From positions 62,001-126,000 of the forward strand of contig NZ_VUMD01000004.1 of assembly GCF_009696375.1 (NCBI RefSeq): 64,000 nucleotides of DNA, written 5' to 3'. This DNA comes from Clostridium porci. Lineage in GTDB: Bacteria > Bacillota > Clostridia > Lachnospirales > Lachnospiraceae. The translations under genes and the position numbers were made by a program. The first letter of the stretch is position 1. Every line of letters begins with the position of its first letter. Positions 56,355 to 64,000 of this stretch are shown here, in pieces. The notes under the pieces are model-generated. The model was not told the origin of the DNA, searched no databases, and saw only the letters and a program-made list of their open reading frames with translations.

Positions 56355-58306
56355 TATTTACCTCCGCCGCCTCCTGGCCTGTGCAGTTCGTCACTGTTTA
56401 AACGGACATAGCCTGTTTTTCCAGAGCCTGAGGACTGGGGGCTTCCAATATGAACATAGCCCCTGGAACCGGTTTCCTTGGGCTTCTCCTTAGGCGTCAT
56501 CACTCCCCTTAAGGGCACCGCTCCGCTACCCAAATGAACCTCAGCTATCTCCCGTTCCTCATCCCCGCCTGCGTATCCGCCATCGCTTCCATCCTCCAGC
56601 AAGGAATGGCACAGCTTGGTCAGGGTCGTCTTTGTCTCTGCCGTTGTCTCCCCTAACAGGCCGGCAATCTCCTGGGCCACCATCATTTGCTTATGAATAA
56701 TCTTCTGTGCCAGATCAATGGTTTCCAGCTTCTTCTCATACTCCTCCCTAGCCTGCTCCTCCTCCCTGGTAATGTCGATAAAGGTGGCTAGAACCGCATT
56801 TTCACGCTCTATGTATACAATATTTTGCAGAGTGGAAAGCTTATACTCCGGATAGCTCACCCGCTTGCCGTGAATATTTTGGTGCGTATCGAATACCCAC
56901 TGGAAGTTCACCGGATCGATAAGCTCATATAGATACATCTGAAGAGCTTCGGATCGGGTTTTCCCAAAGTATTTCTCCCCTACATCAGAATACTCCAGAA
57001 TCCGCATATCTTCTCCCACAATAAGCACAATGTTAGGGGACGTTTCCATTACCAGATTAGCCATAGACTCCGCCTTTTCATGCATAAAGGGAATACACAT
57101 ACTCACTTCCGCCTTATGCTGAAATACGGCAATGGCCTTCTCCCGGCAGGTGGGATAACCACATGCGCCGCAATTTAATTCATCCTCAGGCTTTGTCTTA
57201 TTGGTCATACGGAGGATGTCCCGAATCTGAGCCTCTGTAGGCTGAGTTTCTCTGGGCGAACGATCCTCAAAGATCTTATCAAATGCCATCTTTTCCCATA
57301 CAGGAGCCATCTGCTCTTTTTCAGCAGGCACACGCCCTATGGTTTCCTCCATATCCAGCTTCACCTTGAATCTGGATATAGACTCGTCATTTACAGCCGG
57401 CCCCTTGATACAGCCGCCAGAGCACATATTCATCTCAATGAAGCAGCCGCTTATCTCTCCTCTAGCCATGCTCTTGCACAGATCAATGCAGTTTGACACG
57501 CCATGAACATAAAACTTACGATAGCTGTCTCCTTCCTCCGCGGTAGCCAATACAGAGTTGACGATACCATTGGTTACCGGATAAAGTCGATTAACCTTCG
57601 GATCAAAACGGACAAACGGCTTGTCCTCGCAGTCCTCGATCACAATATCTTCTTCCTTCAGCCACTGATTGATATCCTTAAAATTAAGAACACCGTCAAT
57701 GCAGTCATCATGTCTCGTATCCTTAGATTCCTTTTTCTTGGCGATACAGGGCCCCAGAAATACCACCTTAACGTCTCTGCCCAGTTCTTCCTTTAAAAGC
57801 TTTCCATGGGCAATCATAGGCGATACTACGGGAGCCAGGTTCGGAATCAGCTGGGGGTAATATACTTCCACCAGATCATTGACGCTGGGACAGCAGGTTG
57901 TAATAATATTCTCCATCCTGTGCTCTTTCAGCAGCTTCGTATACTCGGCCGTAACAAAGGCAGCCCCCTCCGAGGTCTCCCTTACATCTTCAAAGCCCAG
58001 ACGCATCAACGCGGTACGAACCTGTCCTATGGTCTTATATTTTAACAGCCCCATATAAGCCGGAGCTATGGAAACCACCACCCTCTGCCCTTCCCGGATA
58101 AGGCCCTTTACCATATCCAGATCGCTCTTTAAGGTCTTTGCGGATTGGGGACAGATTTTCAGGCAATGGCCGCAGAGCACGCACTTATCAGGCATAATCA
58201 CCGCGCGTTCATCCTTCACCTGAATCGCCTTAACCTCACAGTAGCGGACACACTTATAGCAATGCTTACATTTTGTGGCTTTGAAGTCAATGATTTCCAT
58301 GCCCAT
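56354..58306 (-). CDS. Sensory [FeFe] hydrogenase with PAS domain (HydS-like, group C)
   Basis: 650 aa, ATG at 58306 after AGGGGAG. N-terminal two [4Fe-4S] ferredoxin, H-cluster domain with TTCCPS, GPCIAKKKES and NMCSGGCIKGP, then an extra Fe-S motif CGACGYPTC (about 385), a PAS domain (about 420-530), a coiled coil and a disordered Gly/Ser-rich tail. All four H-cluster cysteines are kept. PAS-linked H-cluster proteins are thought to sense H2 or redox state. Coupled to the phosphatase gene. Confidence 0.92.
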   Translation of the reverse strand: MGMEIIDFKATKCKHCYKCVRYCEVKAIQVKDERAVIMPDKCVLCGHCLKICPQSAKTLKSDLDMVKGLIREGQRVVVSIAPAYMGLLKYKTIGQVRTALMRLGFEDVRETSEGAAFVTAEYTKLLKEHRMENIITTCCPSVNDLVEVYYPQLIPNLAPVVSPMIAHGKLLKEELGRDVKVVFLGPCIAKKKESKDTRHDDCIDGVLNFKDINQWLKEEDIVIEDCEDKPFVRFDPKVNRLYPVTNGIVNSVLATAEEGDSYRKFYVHGVSNCIDLCKSMARGEISGCFIEMNMCSGGCIKGPAVNDESISRFKVKLDMEETIGRVPAEKEQMAPVWEKMAFDKIFEDRSPRETQPTEAQIRDILRMTNKTKPEDELNCGACGYPTCREKAIAVFQHKAEVSMCIPFMHEKAESMANLVMETSPNIVLIVGEDMRILEYSDVGEKYFGKTRSEALQMYLYELIDPVNFQWVFDTHQNIHGKRVSYPEYKLSTLQNIVYIERENAVLATFIDITREEEQAREEYEKKLETIDLAQKIIHKQMMVAQEIAGLLGETTAETKTTLTKLCHSLLEDGSDGGYAGGDEEREIAEVHLGSGAVPLRGVMTPKEKPKETGSRGYVHIGSPQSSGSGKTGYVRLNSDELHRPGGGGGK

Positions 58307-58308
58307 GG

Positions 58309-58548
58309 CTATAGTCTCCCCTTAATTTCATTTTCAAAGAATACTTCCGTATCCTCAGGCTTTAAAGAATAGAGCTCTTTCTCTACCGTTACACACACAC
58401 CATGGTCACAGTTGCCGGAGCAAAATGCGCCATTTAAATCTACTTGTTCGGAAAGTCCATTGGCAGCCACCAGTTTCTGCAGCTTTTCAATAATTTCCCT
58501 GGAACCTTTCAAATGACAGGCACTTCCAATACAAATCGTAACTTTCAT
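58309..58548 (-). CDS. Small [2Fe-2S] thioredoxin-like ferredoxin
   Basis: 79 aa from ATG 58548, with GGAGG ahead; the frame begins at 58605. Cysteines in CIGSACHLKGS and FCSGNCDHGVC match the NuoE-type [2Fe-2S] fold. First gene of the sensory hydrogenase operon and likely its electron partner. Confidence 0.85.
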   Translation of the reverse strand: MKVTICIGSACHLKGSREIIEKLQKLVAANGLSEQVDLNGAFCSGNCDHGVCVTVEKELYSLKPEDTEVFFENEIKGRL

Positions 58549-58603
58549 CCCTTCGTCCTCCACCTTACACGTGTATTCGCTGGTCACCCCAAACGTTAAC
58601 ATC

Positions 58604-58632
58604 ATTATCTCATATCATGATGCCTATATCAA
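58604..58632 (-). promoter_or_regulatory. Promoter of the sensory hydrogenase operon
   Basis: -35 TTGATA (58627-58632), 17 bases, -10 GATAAT (58604-58609) on the minus strand. Divergent from the structured leader on the plus strand 45 bases away. Confidence 0.7.
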
Positions 58633-58673
58633 TAATTTTTCTCAAATATTTTATGGAATTGGCAGATACTTTA

Positions 58674-58682
58674 TGTTATACT
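58674..58682 (+). promoter_or_regulatory. Extended -10 promoter of the structured leader and ABC operon
   Basis: TGTTATACT, with the -10 TATACT at 58677-58682. It predicts a start at about 58689, exactly where the first stem of the leader begins. No good -35. Confidence 0.5.
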
Positions 58683-58688
58683 GTGAGC

Positions 58689-58958
58689 ACTTGACATGGT
58701 CTTTTCCTGTCTGGCAAGAACGGCCTATCCTTTAGCGGATGGCCTAATGAATCTGGTGTCTTATCATCCGAGAGGATGCTGCTCCGGGTCGATGACGGCA
58801 TCAGGCCGGTCACATAAGAAACACTTCCCATAGCCAGAGGATATGGCAGCCTATCCGGGCATAGTCCCAACTCCCGGACGGGCGCATTGGACAGTGAGGC
58901 CGTCTGGTTTACCCTCCTCACAAACCATGCCTTAAGTCCCCTGGAAAAATACCATGTC
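58689..58958 (+). ncRNA. Candidate structured leader RNA / riboswitch before ABC transporter
   Basis: The 5' strand GACATGGT (58693-58700) can pair with ACCATGCC (58924-58931; 7 of 8) or exactly with ACCATGTC (58951-58958), two alternative partners. Inside lie stems GGCC-ATCC/GGAT-GGCC, CATCC-GAGA-GGATG, CCATA/TATGG and TCCGGG/CCCGGA. This multi-branched shape with a switch-like closing stem is typical of riboswitches. It matches no class I know (not TPP, cobalamin or SAM). It leads into the ABC operon at 59024. Confidence 0.5.
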
Positions 58959-59023
58959 TAACTAGAAGGTTCATAGCAGTAATTATCTATAAAAGGTTTA
59001 AAATGTTTAAAAAGGAGATAGTT

Positions 59024-60133
59024 ATGAAAAAATCAATTTCTTACATGATGGCTGCCTGTTTGGGAATCTCTCTGCTGCTAAGCGGATGCGCAGGAAGCGG
59101 ACAAGCGCCACAAAAGCCAGCAGCGGAATCTTCCTCTGAATCCGGCAGCGCTGCCAAAACTTCCTCTGCTTTACAGGAAAAAACCACCGTAAGTCAGGAT
59201 TCTGCTGACTCAGGCAAGGCTTCCGATTCAGCAGGTGTGGATGGAATTCGCGTCGGCTCTCTCAAGGGGCCTACTTCCATGGGGCTGGCATCGCTCATAG
59301 ACAAGGCATCCAAGGGAGAGACGGAAAACTCTTATGAATTTACAATGTCAGGCACGGCCGACGAGCTGGTTGGCAAAATTGCAAACGCAGATCTGGATAT
59401 CGCTCTTTTACCTGCTAATATAGCCAGCGTCCTCTATGCCAAAACCCAGGGACAGGTTACAGCTATAGACATCAATACTCTGGGGGTGCTCTATGTAGTG
59501 GCTTCTGACGATTCCATTCAAACTATGAACGATTTAAAGGGCCGTACCATTTATATGACAGGGAAAGGCACTACCCCCGAATATGTTATGAACTATCTTT
59601 TAAGCCAAAACGGCCTTTCCATATCCAACGTTGATCTTCAATTTAAATCAGAGGCTGCAGAGGTTGCTTCTATCCTGAAGGAGGACTCCACAGCCATTGG
59701 CGTGCTGCCCCAGCCCTTTGCAGCGGCTGCCTGTATCCAGAACGAGGCATTAAAAACTGTACTGGATTTGACCGAGCAGTGGAATCTGCTGAATCAGGAA
59801 AGCAAAAGCATGCTGGTAACAGGCGTAACCGTTATCCGAAGTGATTTTCTCCGCGAAAATAAAGCGGCTGCTGAGCTGTTCCTAAAGGATCATCAGGCAT
59901 CTGCTGCTTTTGCGGCAGAGCATGTGGAGGAAGCAGCAGAGCTTATCGCGGCTCAGGGCATTGTGGAAAAGGCTCCTATTGCTAAGAAAGCACTGCCCCT
60001 GTGCAATATTGTATGTCTTACTGGCGAAGAGATGAAAGCCGCGCTTTCCGGCTATCTGTCCGTACTCTATGAACAGGATGCCAAATCCATTGGCGGCGCT
60101 ATGCCCGGAGATGATTTCTACTACATTCCATAA
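59024..60133 (+). CDS. NMT1-type ABC transporter substrate-binding lipoprotein
   Basis: 369 aa, ATG at 59024 after AAGGAG; the frame begins at 59003. Lipoprotein signal with Cys at 22 (LLLSGC), Ser-rich linker, then a periplasmic-binding fold of the NMT1/SsuA class (RVGSLKGPTSMGLASLID, DIALLPANIASVLYAKTQG). These bind thiamine precursors, sulfonates, nitrate or other small molecules. The ligand is not evident. Confidence 0.88.
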   Translation: MKKSISYMMAACLGISLLLSGCAGSGQAPQKPAAESSSESGSAAKTSSALQEKTTVSQDSADSGKASDSAGVDGIRVGSLKGPTSMGLASLIDKASKGETENSYEFTMSGTADELVGKIANADLDIALLPANIASVLYAKTQGQVTAIDINTLGVLYVVASDDSIQTMNDLKGRTIYMTGKGTTPEYVMNYLLSQNGLSISNVDLQFKSEAAEVASILKEDSTAIGVLPQPFAAAACIQNEALKTVLDLTEQWNLLNQESKSMLVTGVTVIRSDFLRENKAAAELFLKDHQASAAFAAEHVEEAAELIAAQGIVEKAPIAKKALPLCNIVCLTGEEMKAALSGYLSVLYEQDAKSIGGAMPGDDFYYIP

Positions 60134-60289
60134 TCGAAGATAACTTCTTTTTGCTTACCACAGGGTTTTGTCCTCTCTGCAGCCACCGGATGAACATCCC
60201 GGTTTCCACAGGGGATGGCTGCAAAAAAGAGGCGGCGCAATATCTGCGCTGCCATTTTACCATATCTAAAACAGGGAGCGTCAAATGCA

Positions 60290-61027
60290 ATGAAATACAG
60301 CCATCCCTTACGAACATGTTTTATATGGCTTTTCTGGCTTGGAGTCTGGCAGGGAGCAAGCCTGCTCATCAATAACAATATTCTGTTTGTGGGACCTGTG
60401 GAAATGGCTGCCTCCCTCTGGGGACAGCTTGATCAGACATCCTTCTGGCTTACCATACTCTGCTCCTTTTCCAGAATCAGCCTGGGCTTTCTGGGCGCGT
60501 TCCTCTGCGGGATTCTTCTGGGAAGCCTGGCTTACATTTCTCCTCTTATAAGAGAATTGATTGAACCAGTGATGCTTCTGATCAAGGCTGTACCTGTAGC
60601 CTCCTTTGTTATACTGGCATTAATTTGGGTCGGTTCCGGGAACCTTGCTGTGTTTATCTCCTTTCTGGTTGTAGTGCCTATGATTTATATAAATACGCTC
60701 TCAGGGCTTGGCAGTACAGACCGTAAGCTTTTGGAGATGGCTAGGGTATTCCGTATTCCTCTTCGGAAACGGATTCATTATATATACATCCCTGCCCTTC
60801 TGCCCTATCTGATCAGCGGCTGCAAAACGGCTTTGGGAATGAGCTGGAAGTCAGGAATCGCAGCAGAGGTTATCGGTATTCCCAGGGGGTCTGTGGGGGA
60901 GCAGCTATACTATTCCAAGCTTTATTTAGATACAGCGGGACTTTTTACGTGGACCTTTGTGATTGTTGTAATCAGCGCATTGTTTGAACAGCTCTTTTTG
61001 TTTATGCTGAGGAAAATCCAAAGGTAG
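60290..61027 (+). CDS. ABC transporter permease (SsuC/TauC type)
   Basis: 245 aa, ATG at 60290 after AGGGAG; upstream in-frame starts are not supported. About six membrane helices; EAA-type loop LLEMARVFRIPLRKRIHYIYIPALLPYL for ATPase contact. The partner of the preceding binding protein, 156 bases downstream. Confidence 0.9.
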   Translation: MKYSHPLRTCFIWLFWLGVWQGASLLINNNILFVGPVEMAASLWGQLDQTSFWLTILCSFSRISLGFLGAFLCGILLGSLAYISPLIRELIEPVMLLIKAVPVASFVILALIWVGSGNLAVFISFLVVVPMIYINTLSGLGSTDRKLLEMARVFRIPLRKRIHYIYIPALLPYLISGCKTALGMSWKSGIAAEVIGIPRGSVGEQLYYSKLYLDTAGLFTWTFVIVVISALFEQLFLFMLRKIQR

Positions 61028-61040
61028 AAAGGTGACTGTT

Positions 61041-61631
61041 ATGATAATCCTGAACAATATAACAAAAACCTATGGGACTCTTACTGTGCTGAAGCATTTG
61101 TCCCTGACTCTGGAAAAAGGAAAACGCTACTGCCTTATGAGTCCCTCCGGTTCTGGAAAGACCACACTGCTGCGCATTCTTATGAGGCTGGAGAAGCCAG
61201 ATTTCGGGAGTATTTCCACGGCATCAGGAATACCCTTTGAGGAGCTGGTGATTTCTCCTGTCTTTCAGGAGGATCGGCTTTTTGAAGCCTTCTCCCCTGT
61301 TGAAAACGTGAGCATAAGCGCAGGCCGCTTCAGGAAATCGGCCCAAATTAAAGAGGAGCTTGAACGGCTGCTGCCAAAGGAATGTCTTACCCGGCCCGTA
61401 TCTACCTTAAGCGGAGGTATGAAGCGGCGAGTAGCCATTCTGCGGGCACTCCTTACTCCGTCGGACATTCTTTTGATGGATGAGCCCTTTACCGGATTGG
61501 ATGAAGAAATAAAGCAAAGAGTGATAGAATATATAAAGGAAAAACAGGAGGGAAGGCTTCTTGTGCTTACTACTCACCAGGATGAGGACATTGCCCTTCT
61601 GGAAGGAACATTGATCCGTCTTTCTTTTTAA
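61041..61631 (+). CDS. ABC transporter ATPase, short form
   Basis: 196 aa, ATG at 61041 after AAAGGTG (GTG 61032 is an alternative). Walker A SPSGSGKTT, signature LSGGMKRRVAI, Walker B ILLMDEPFTGLDE and H-loop TTHQDED are all there. It is about 50 residues shorter than most SsuB/TauB ATPases, lacking the C-terminal part. Complete motifs suggest it works. Confidence 0.88.
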   Translation: MIILNNITKTYGTLTVLKHLSLTLEKGKRYCLMSPSGSGKTTLLRILMRLEKPDFGSISTASGIPFEELVISPVFQEDRLFEAFSPVENVSISAGRFRKSAQIKEELERLLPKECLTRPVSTLSGGMKRRVAILRALLTPSDILLMDEPFTGLDEEIKQRVIEYIKEKQEGRLLVLTTHQDEDIALLEGTLIRLSF

Positions 61632-61749
61632 GACTGGATTATCTTTTCAAGATGAGGTAGAATAAAGAACCTGCTGACAAATACCTAATTTATAAATGAA
61701 TTCCAGTGATTTAAAATGGACGCAAAAAAGTTGACAAATATCAGCGCTG

Positions 61750-61995
61750 TTACACTGCTTTTACCGCTGCTTTAGATTCAATGCCGTTATTGATAAGAGG
61801 CATTCCTCTGTTGCATTCCGAATCCGTAAGGTTTTTTAAATATTCTTTTTTTATTTTCTGGATCTCTGATTCCACATAGCCAGACACGGAAGCAAGTTCC
61901 TCATCAAGCTCTTTTATATATTCTACCGTGGAATGTTTAATTGTTTCAATCGTTTTATTCCGTTTATCCCAGGACTGATGGCAGGAATGATCCAT
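61750..61995 (-). CDS. Possible 81-aa helical protein
   Basis: Acidic, predicted coiled coil (IKHSTVEYIKELDEELASVSGYVE). No ribosome site precedes the ATG. It may be a remnant of a larger gene next to decayed IS sequences. Not recognised. Confidence 0.25.
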   Translation of the reverse strand: MDHSCHQSWDKRNKTIETIKHSTVEYIKELDEELASVSGYVESEIQKIKKEYLKNLTDSECNRGMPLINNGIESKAAVKAV

Positions 61996-62095
61996 TATAG
62001 CCGGCTAGCAACATTTTAATCAAAACGACTAGAGCAATAGCCCTTCTTCCGACAGATGAATATCAAGGATCTGCTTTTTCATATATAAAATCAAA

Positions 62096-62197
62096 GTTTA
62101 CGCAATTCTTACTCCGCCTCAAAAGATGGTTGTGTGAAATCATCGAGTCAATGTCGAGTATTATGATTTGCATCTAGTAATCTTGTTTTTCCATCAT
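62096..62197 (-). pseudogene. Remnant of IS1182-like transposase N terminus, copy 1
   Basis: From ATG 62197 the frame reads MMEKQDY-stop-MQIIILDIDSMISHNHLLRR. The LDID..MI..NHLLR pattern is that of the N terminus of IS1182-type transposases. Stop-interrupted and truncated. Preceded by AGGAG and TATAAT. Confidence 0.55.
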
Positions 62198-62265
62198 AAG
62201 AAATAATCTCCTGTATTTGCGATAGTAATTATAACATATAAGAAGCCATTCTTCTTTATTTTATC

Positions 62266-62366
62266 AACAGGCCCTTTTTAATCTGTCTCAACAAATGATT
62301 TTAAGGAATCATAGAATCAATATCAAGAACAATCAGTTGCATCTGGCTATCCGTTTTTCCCATCAT
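62266..62366 (-). pseudogene. Remnant of IS1182-like transposase N terminus, copy 2
   Basis: From ATG 62366 after AGGAGG: MMGKTDSQMQLIVLDIDSMIP-stop-NHLLRQIKKG. Paralogous to copy 1, 169 bases apart in the same direction, each preceded by TTGAYA, 28 bases and TATAAT. Tandem decayed ends of an insertion sequence. Confidence 0.6.
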
Positions 62367-62399
62367 AAAAAAGCACCTCCTAATCTGATATATTAATTA

Positions 62400-63105
62400 T
62401 ACCATATAGAAAATGCTTTTTCTTTAGTTTGTCAACAGGTCCACTTTGAAACAGTCTCGCTGTTTGATACCAGTTCGACCAATCCGCTTTTATTAGTTGC
62501 TCAATATCTTTTTTGAAGATTTAAAGAATAAGTGAATTTGTCAACAGAGCCAGGTATACACACTCGTAATTTGGGGAAGAACAAGCTACAACTTGCCATT
62601 GATAACGCAATTTTAAATCAAATACTCTGATTGGGCAAGAAACGGCAGGTATTTCTTATTTACTTCATCTGTAAAATCTCTTTTTAAATACAATAGCTAA
62701 TCGGAGAGTTCCTTTCTCTCATGATAACAGGCTTCTACTGCCTCCACATCACTTGCATACTCCCCTTTATCAATGAATTCACCGATTCTTTTTGCAGTAC
62801 CTTTCCAGTATTCATAGCCCTCTATGTTCTGCTAGAAAATCCAGAAAGACGCTAAGGAGGCTCCTATCTTCTTCTGTCACTAAATAAGTAATTGTGAGAC
62901 TCTGAAAGCCACAAAAAACCTAGCTCTTTCGAGTCTTGTTTCTGCCTCTCTTCTCATCAAATTTTATATCCACTTTGCCTAAAAATCTCACTTAATATAT
63001 TCCATTCAAGATTATTTCTATAGGAAGTGCATAAATTCTAGTCAGTTTGCTTCACAATCATTTACCTATTTCTAAACGGGTAATGGAAAGTGCCGCAGAC
63101 AGGAT
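62400..63105. other. Intergenic, no gene seen
   Basis: About 700 AT-rich bases. TTTGTCAACAG occurs near 62428 and again near 62534, like the word upstream of the transposase remnants, so this too is probably decayed IS DNA. No open frame looks coding. Confidence 0.5.
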
Positions 63106-63126
63106 AGAGCCCTTCCACAGGGCTCT
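63106..63126 (-). terminator. Hairpin after cotJC
   Basis: AGAGCCCT and AGGGCTCT with a 5-base loop, 35 bases after the cotJC stop. T-run weak. Confidence 0.6.
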
Positions 63127-63160
63127 GCCCCCGCTTCTCCTATTCACATTACAGTCTTAC

Positions 63161-63778
63161 TTACTGTCTGCTAGGTACTGACTGCACATCAAATGCAGGG
63201 TTAAATGCATAGAAATTCCTGCTGTCCAGATTATCCTGAGTGATTCTTAACAGTTCACCGAATCTCTGATAATGCACAACCTCCCGCTCTCTCAAATATT
63301 TGATAGGTTCACAGACATCATAATCCTTTACTACACGAAGGATGTTATCGTAGGTGCTTCTAGCCTTCTGCTCTGCTGCCATATCCTCATGAAGATCCGT
63401 AATCACATCGCCTTTGGACTGAAACTCACAGGCATTAAAAGGTATACCTCCTGCCGACTGAGGCCAGATGCCTGTAGTATGATCGATATAATAAGGGCCA
63501 AAGCCCTGCTCCACCAGCTGATCGGCTGTAAGGTTGCGGGTAAGCTGATGAATGATAGCTGCTACTATCTCCAGATGACCCAGCTCCTCAGTTCCGATAT
63601 CCGTAAGTGCTCCCTTACACTCTTTATAAGGCATAGCATAACGCTGTGAAAGATATCGCATGGAAGCTCCCATCTCACCGTCTGGGCCACCATATTGACT
63701 CATTATAAACTGAGCCATCTTCGCATTTGGCTCTTTAATATTAACCGGAAATTGTAACCGTTTTTCATATTTCCACAT
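63161..63778 (-). CDS. cotJC: Spore coat protein CotJC (manganese-catalase family)
   Basis: 205 aa from ATG 63778, after AAGGAGG; the frame begins at 63805. Ferritin-like four-helix fold with metal ligands in the helices ECKGALTDIGTEELGHLEIVAA (E..E..H) and DLHEDMAAEQKARSTYD...REREVVHYQRFGE. Relatives are manganese catalases. Part of the spore coat or cytoplasm of the sporulating cell. Translationally coupled to cotJB. Confidence 0.95.
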   Translation of the reverse strand: MWKYEKRLQFPVNIKEPNAKMAQFIMSQYGGPDGEMGASMRYLSQRYAMPYKECKGALTDIGTEELGHLEIVAAIIHQLTRNLTADQLVEQGFGPYYIDHTTGIWPQSAGGIPFNACEFQSKGDVITDLHEDMAAEQKARSTYDNILRVVKDYDVCEPIKYLREREVVHYQRFGELLRITQDNLDSRNFYAFNPAFDVQSVPSRQ

Positions 63779-64000
63779 TAATTCTGACCTCCTTCCCACG
63801 GCCATGGGTCATCCATCCAGGACCAGTACGATGAATCATTGCTGCGGTAAGCCATAAGTGGTCCGAACTGCGCTTCGTATGATGCTACTGCATTGCGGTA
63901 CATTTCAGATACCTGATTAAAGTATGCCAGCGCCTCCCTATCACAAGGATGTGTGTCAAGATACAGCTGGGTATCATCCAAAGAAAAGCCTACCTGATCA
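63778..64000 (-). CDS. cotJB: Spore coat protein CotJB, 5' end outside window
   Basis: The frame runs out of the window at 64000, so the start is not seen. Visible: FSLDDTQLYLDTHPCDREALAYF, then YEAQFGPL and a Trp-rich C-terminus (WSWMDDPWPWEGG). This is the CotJB pattern. The stop overlaps the cotJC ATG (TAATG). Confidence 0.92.
   Translation of the reverse strand, partial: DQVGFSLDDTQLYLDTHPCDREALAYFNQVSEMYRNAVASYEAQFGPLMAYRSNDSSYWSWMDDPWPWEGGQN

Noticed and set aside
58676-58921. 81-codon minus-strand frame over the structured leader
   Set aside because: The bases are explained by many stems, there is no ribosome site, and the promoter faces the other way.

Overview
The window looks like chromosome of a spore-forming Clostridia, most likely a Lachnospiraceae (Clostridium cluster XIVa) gut anaerobe. 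The basis is an NAD-dependent electron-bifurcating [FeFe] hydrogenase operon, a second locus with two more H-cluster proteins, cotJB/cotJC spore-coat genes, Firmicute-type AGGAGG ribosome sites and a Bacillus/Clostridium-type LexA box. Placement is by gene content only; no rRNA or tRNA gene was seen.

Region 1 (1-18300) is accessory DNA. It opens with the 3' part of an FtsX-like permease. A leader region with several hairpins, a sigma-70 region 4-like regulator, a roughly 500-nt leader and a tandem triplet of large serine recombinases (2578-7396) follow, which is the integration module of a conjugative or mobilizable element. After a 304-aa Zn-ribbon protein comes a 6.9-kb, AT-richer module: a Fic protein with a degenerate active site, an adenine methyltransferase, a PD-(D/E)XK-like nuclease and a HEPN-motif/Zn-ribbon protein. 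This module is bracketed by two nearly identical direct repeats of about 90 bp (8553-8644 and 15522-15609). The second repeat truncates a tyrosine integrase, which also has an in-frame stop near its start. An excisionase-like gene, a divergent XRE regulator and a frameshifted EcsC-like gene lead up to guaA, a known island hot spot in other bacteria.

Region 2 (18300-36650) is core genome, nearly all on the minus strand: guaA with a long leader, uvrA behind a LexA-box promoter, ftsH, a divergent marR gene, a polar amino-acid ABC transporter, folD-fchA, a pentapeptide-repeat protein and sbcDC.

Region 3 (36900-42490) is a plus-strand operon for a bifurcating hydrogenase: NuoE-like, ATPase, ferredoxin, NuoF-like and HydA. 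Its promoter carries an 18-bp perfect palindrome. Three 96-bp tandem repeats, each able to form two hairpins, lie between the second and third genes.

Region 4 (42490-52711) holds a CotH / DUF4956 / VTC-domain cluster, two OmpR-type two-component systems and a DUF512 Fe-S protein. Region 5 (52900-61631) has a candidate small RNA, a group B-like hydrogenase, a SpoIIE-type phosphatase, a PAS-containing sensory hydrogenase (HydS-like) and a small ferredoxin. Divergently, a large structured leader RNA precedes an NMT1-type ABC transporter. Region 6 (61632-64000) has decayed IS transposase remnants and the cotJC/cotJB genes.

Strongest leads for new biology: the repeat-bracketed defence-like module, the 96-bp structured repeats in the hydrogenase operon, the alternative-pairing leader RNA at 58689-58958, and the serine-recombinase leader with a strong Shine-Dalgarno but no normal start codon.
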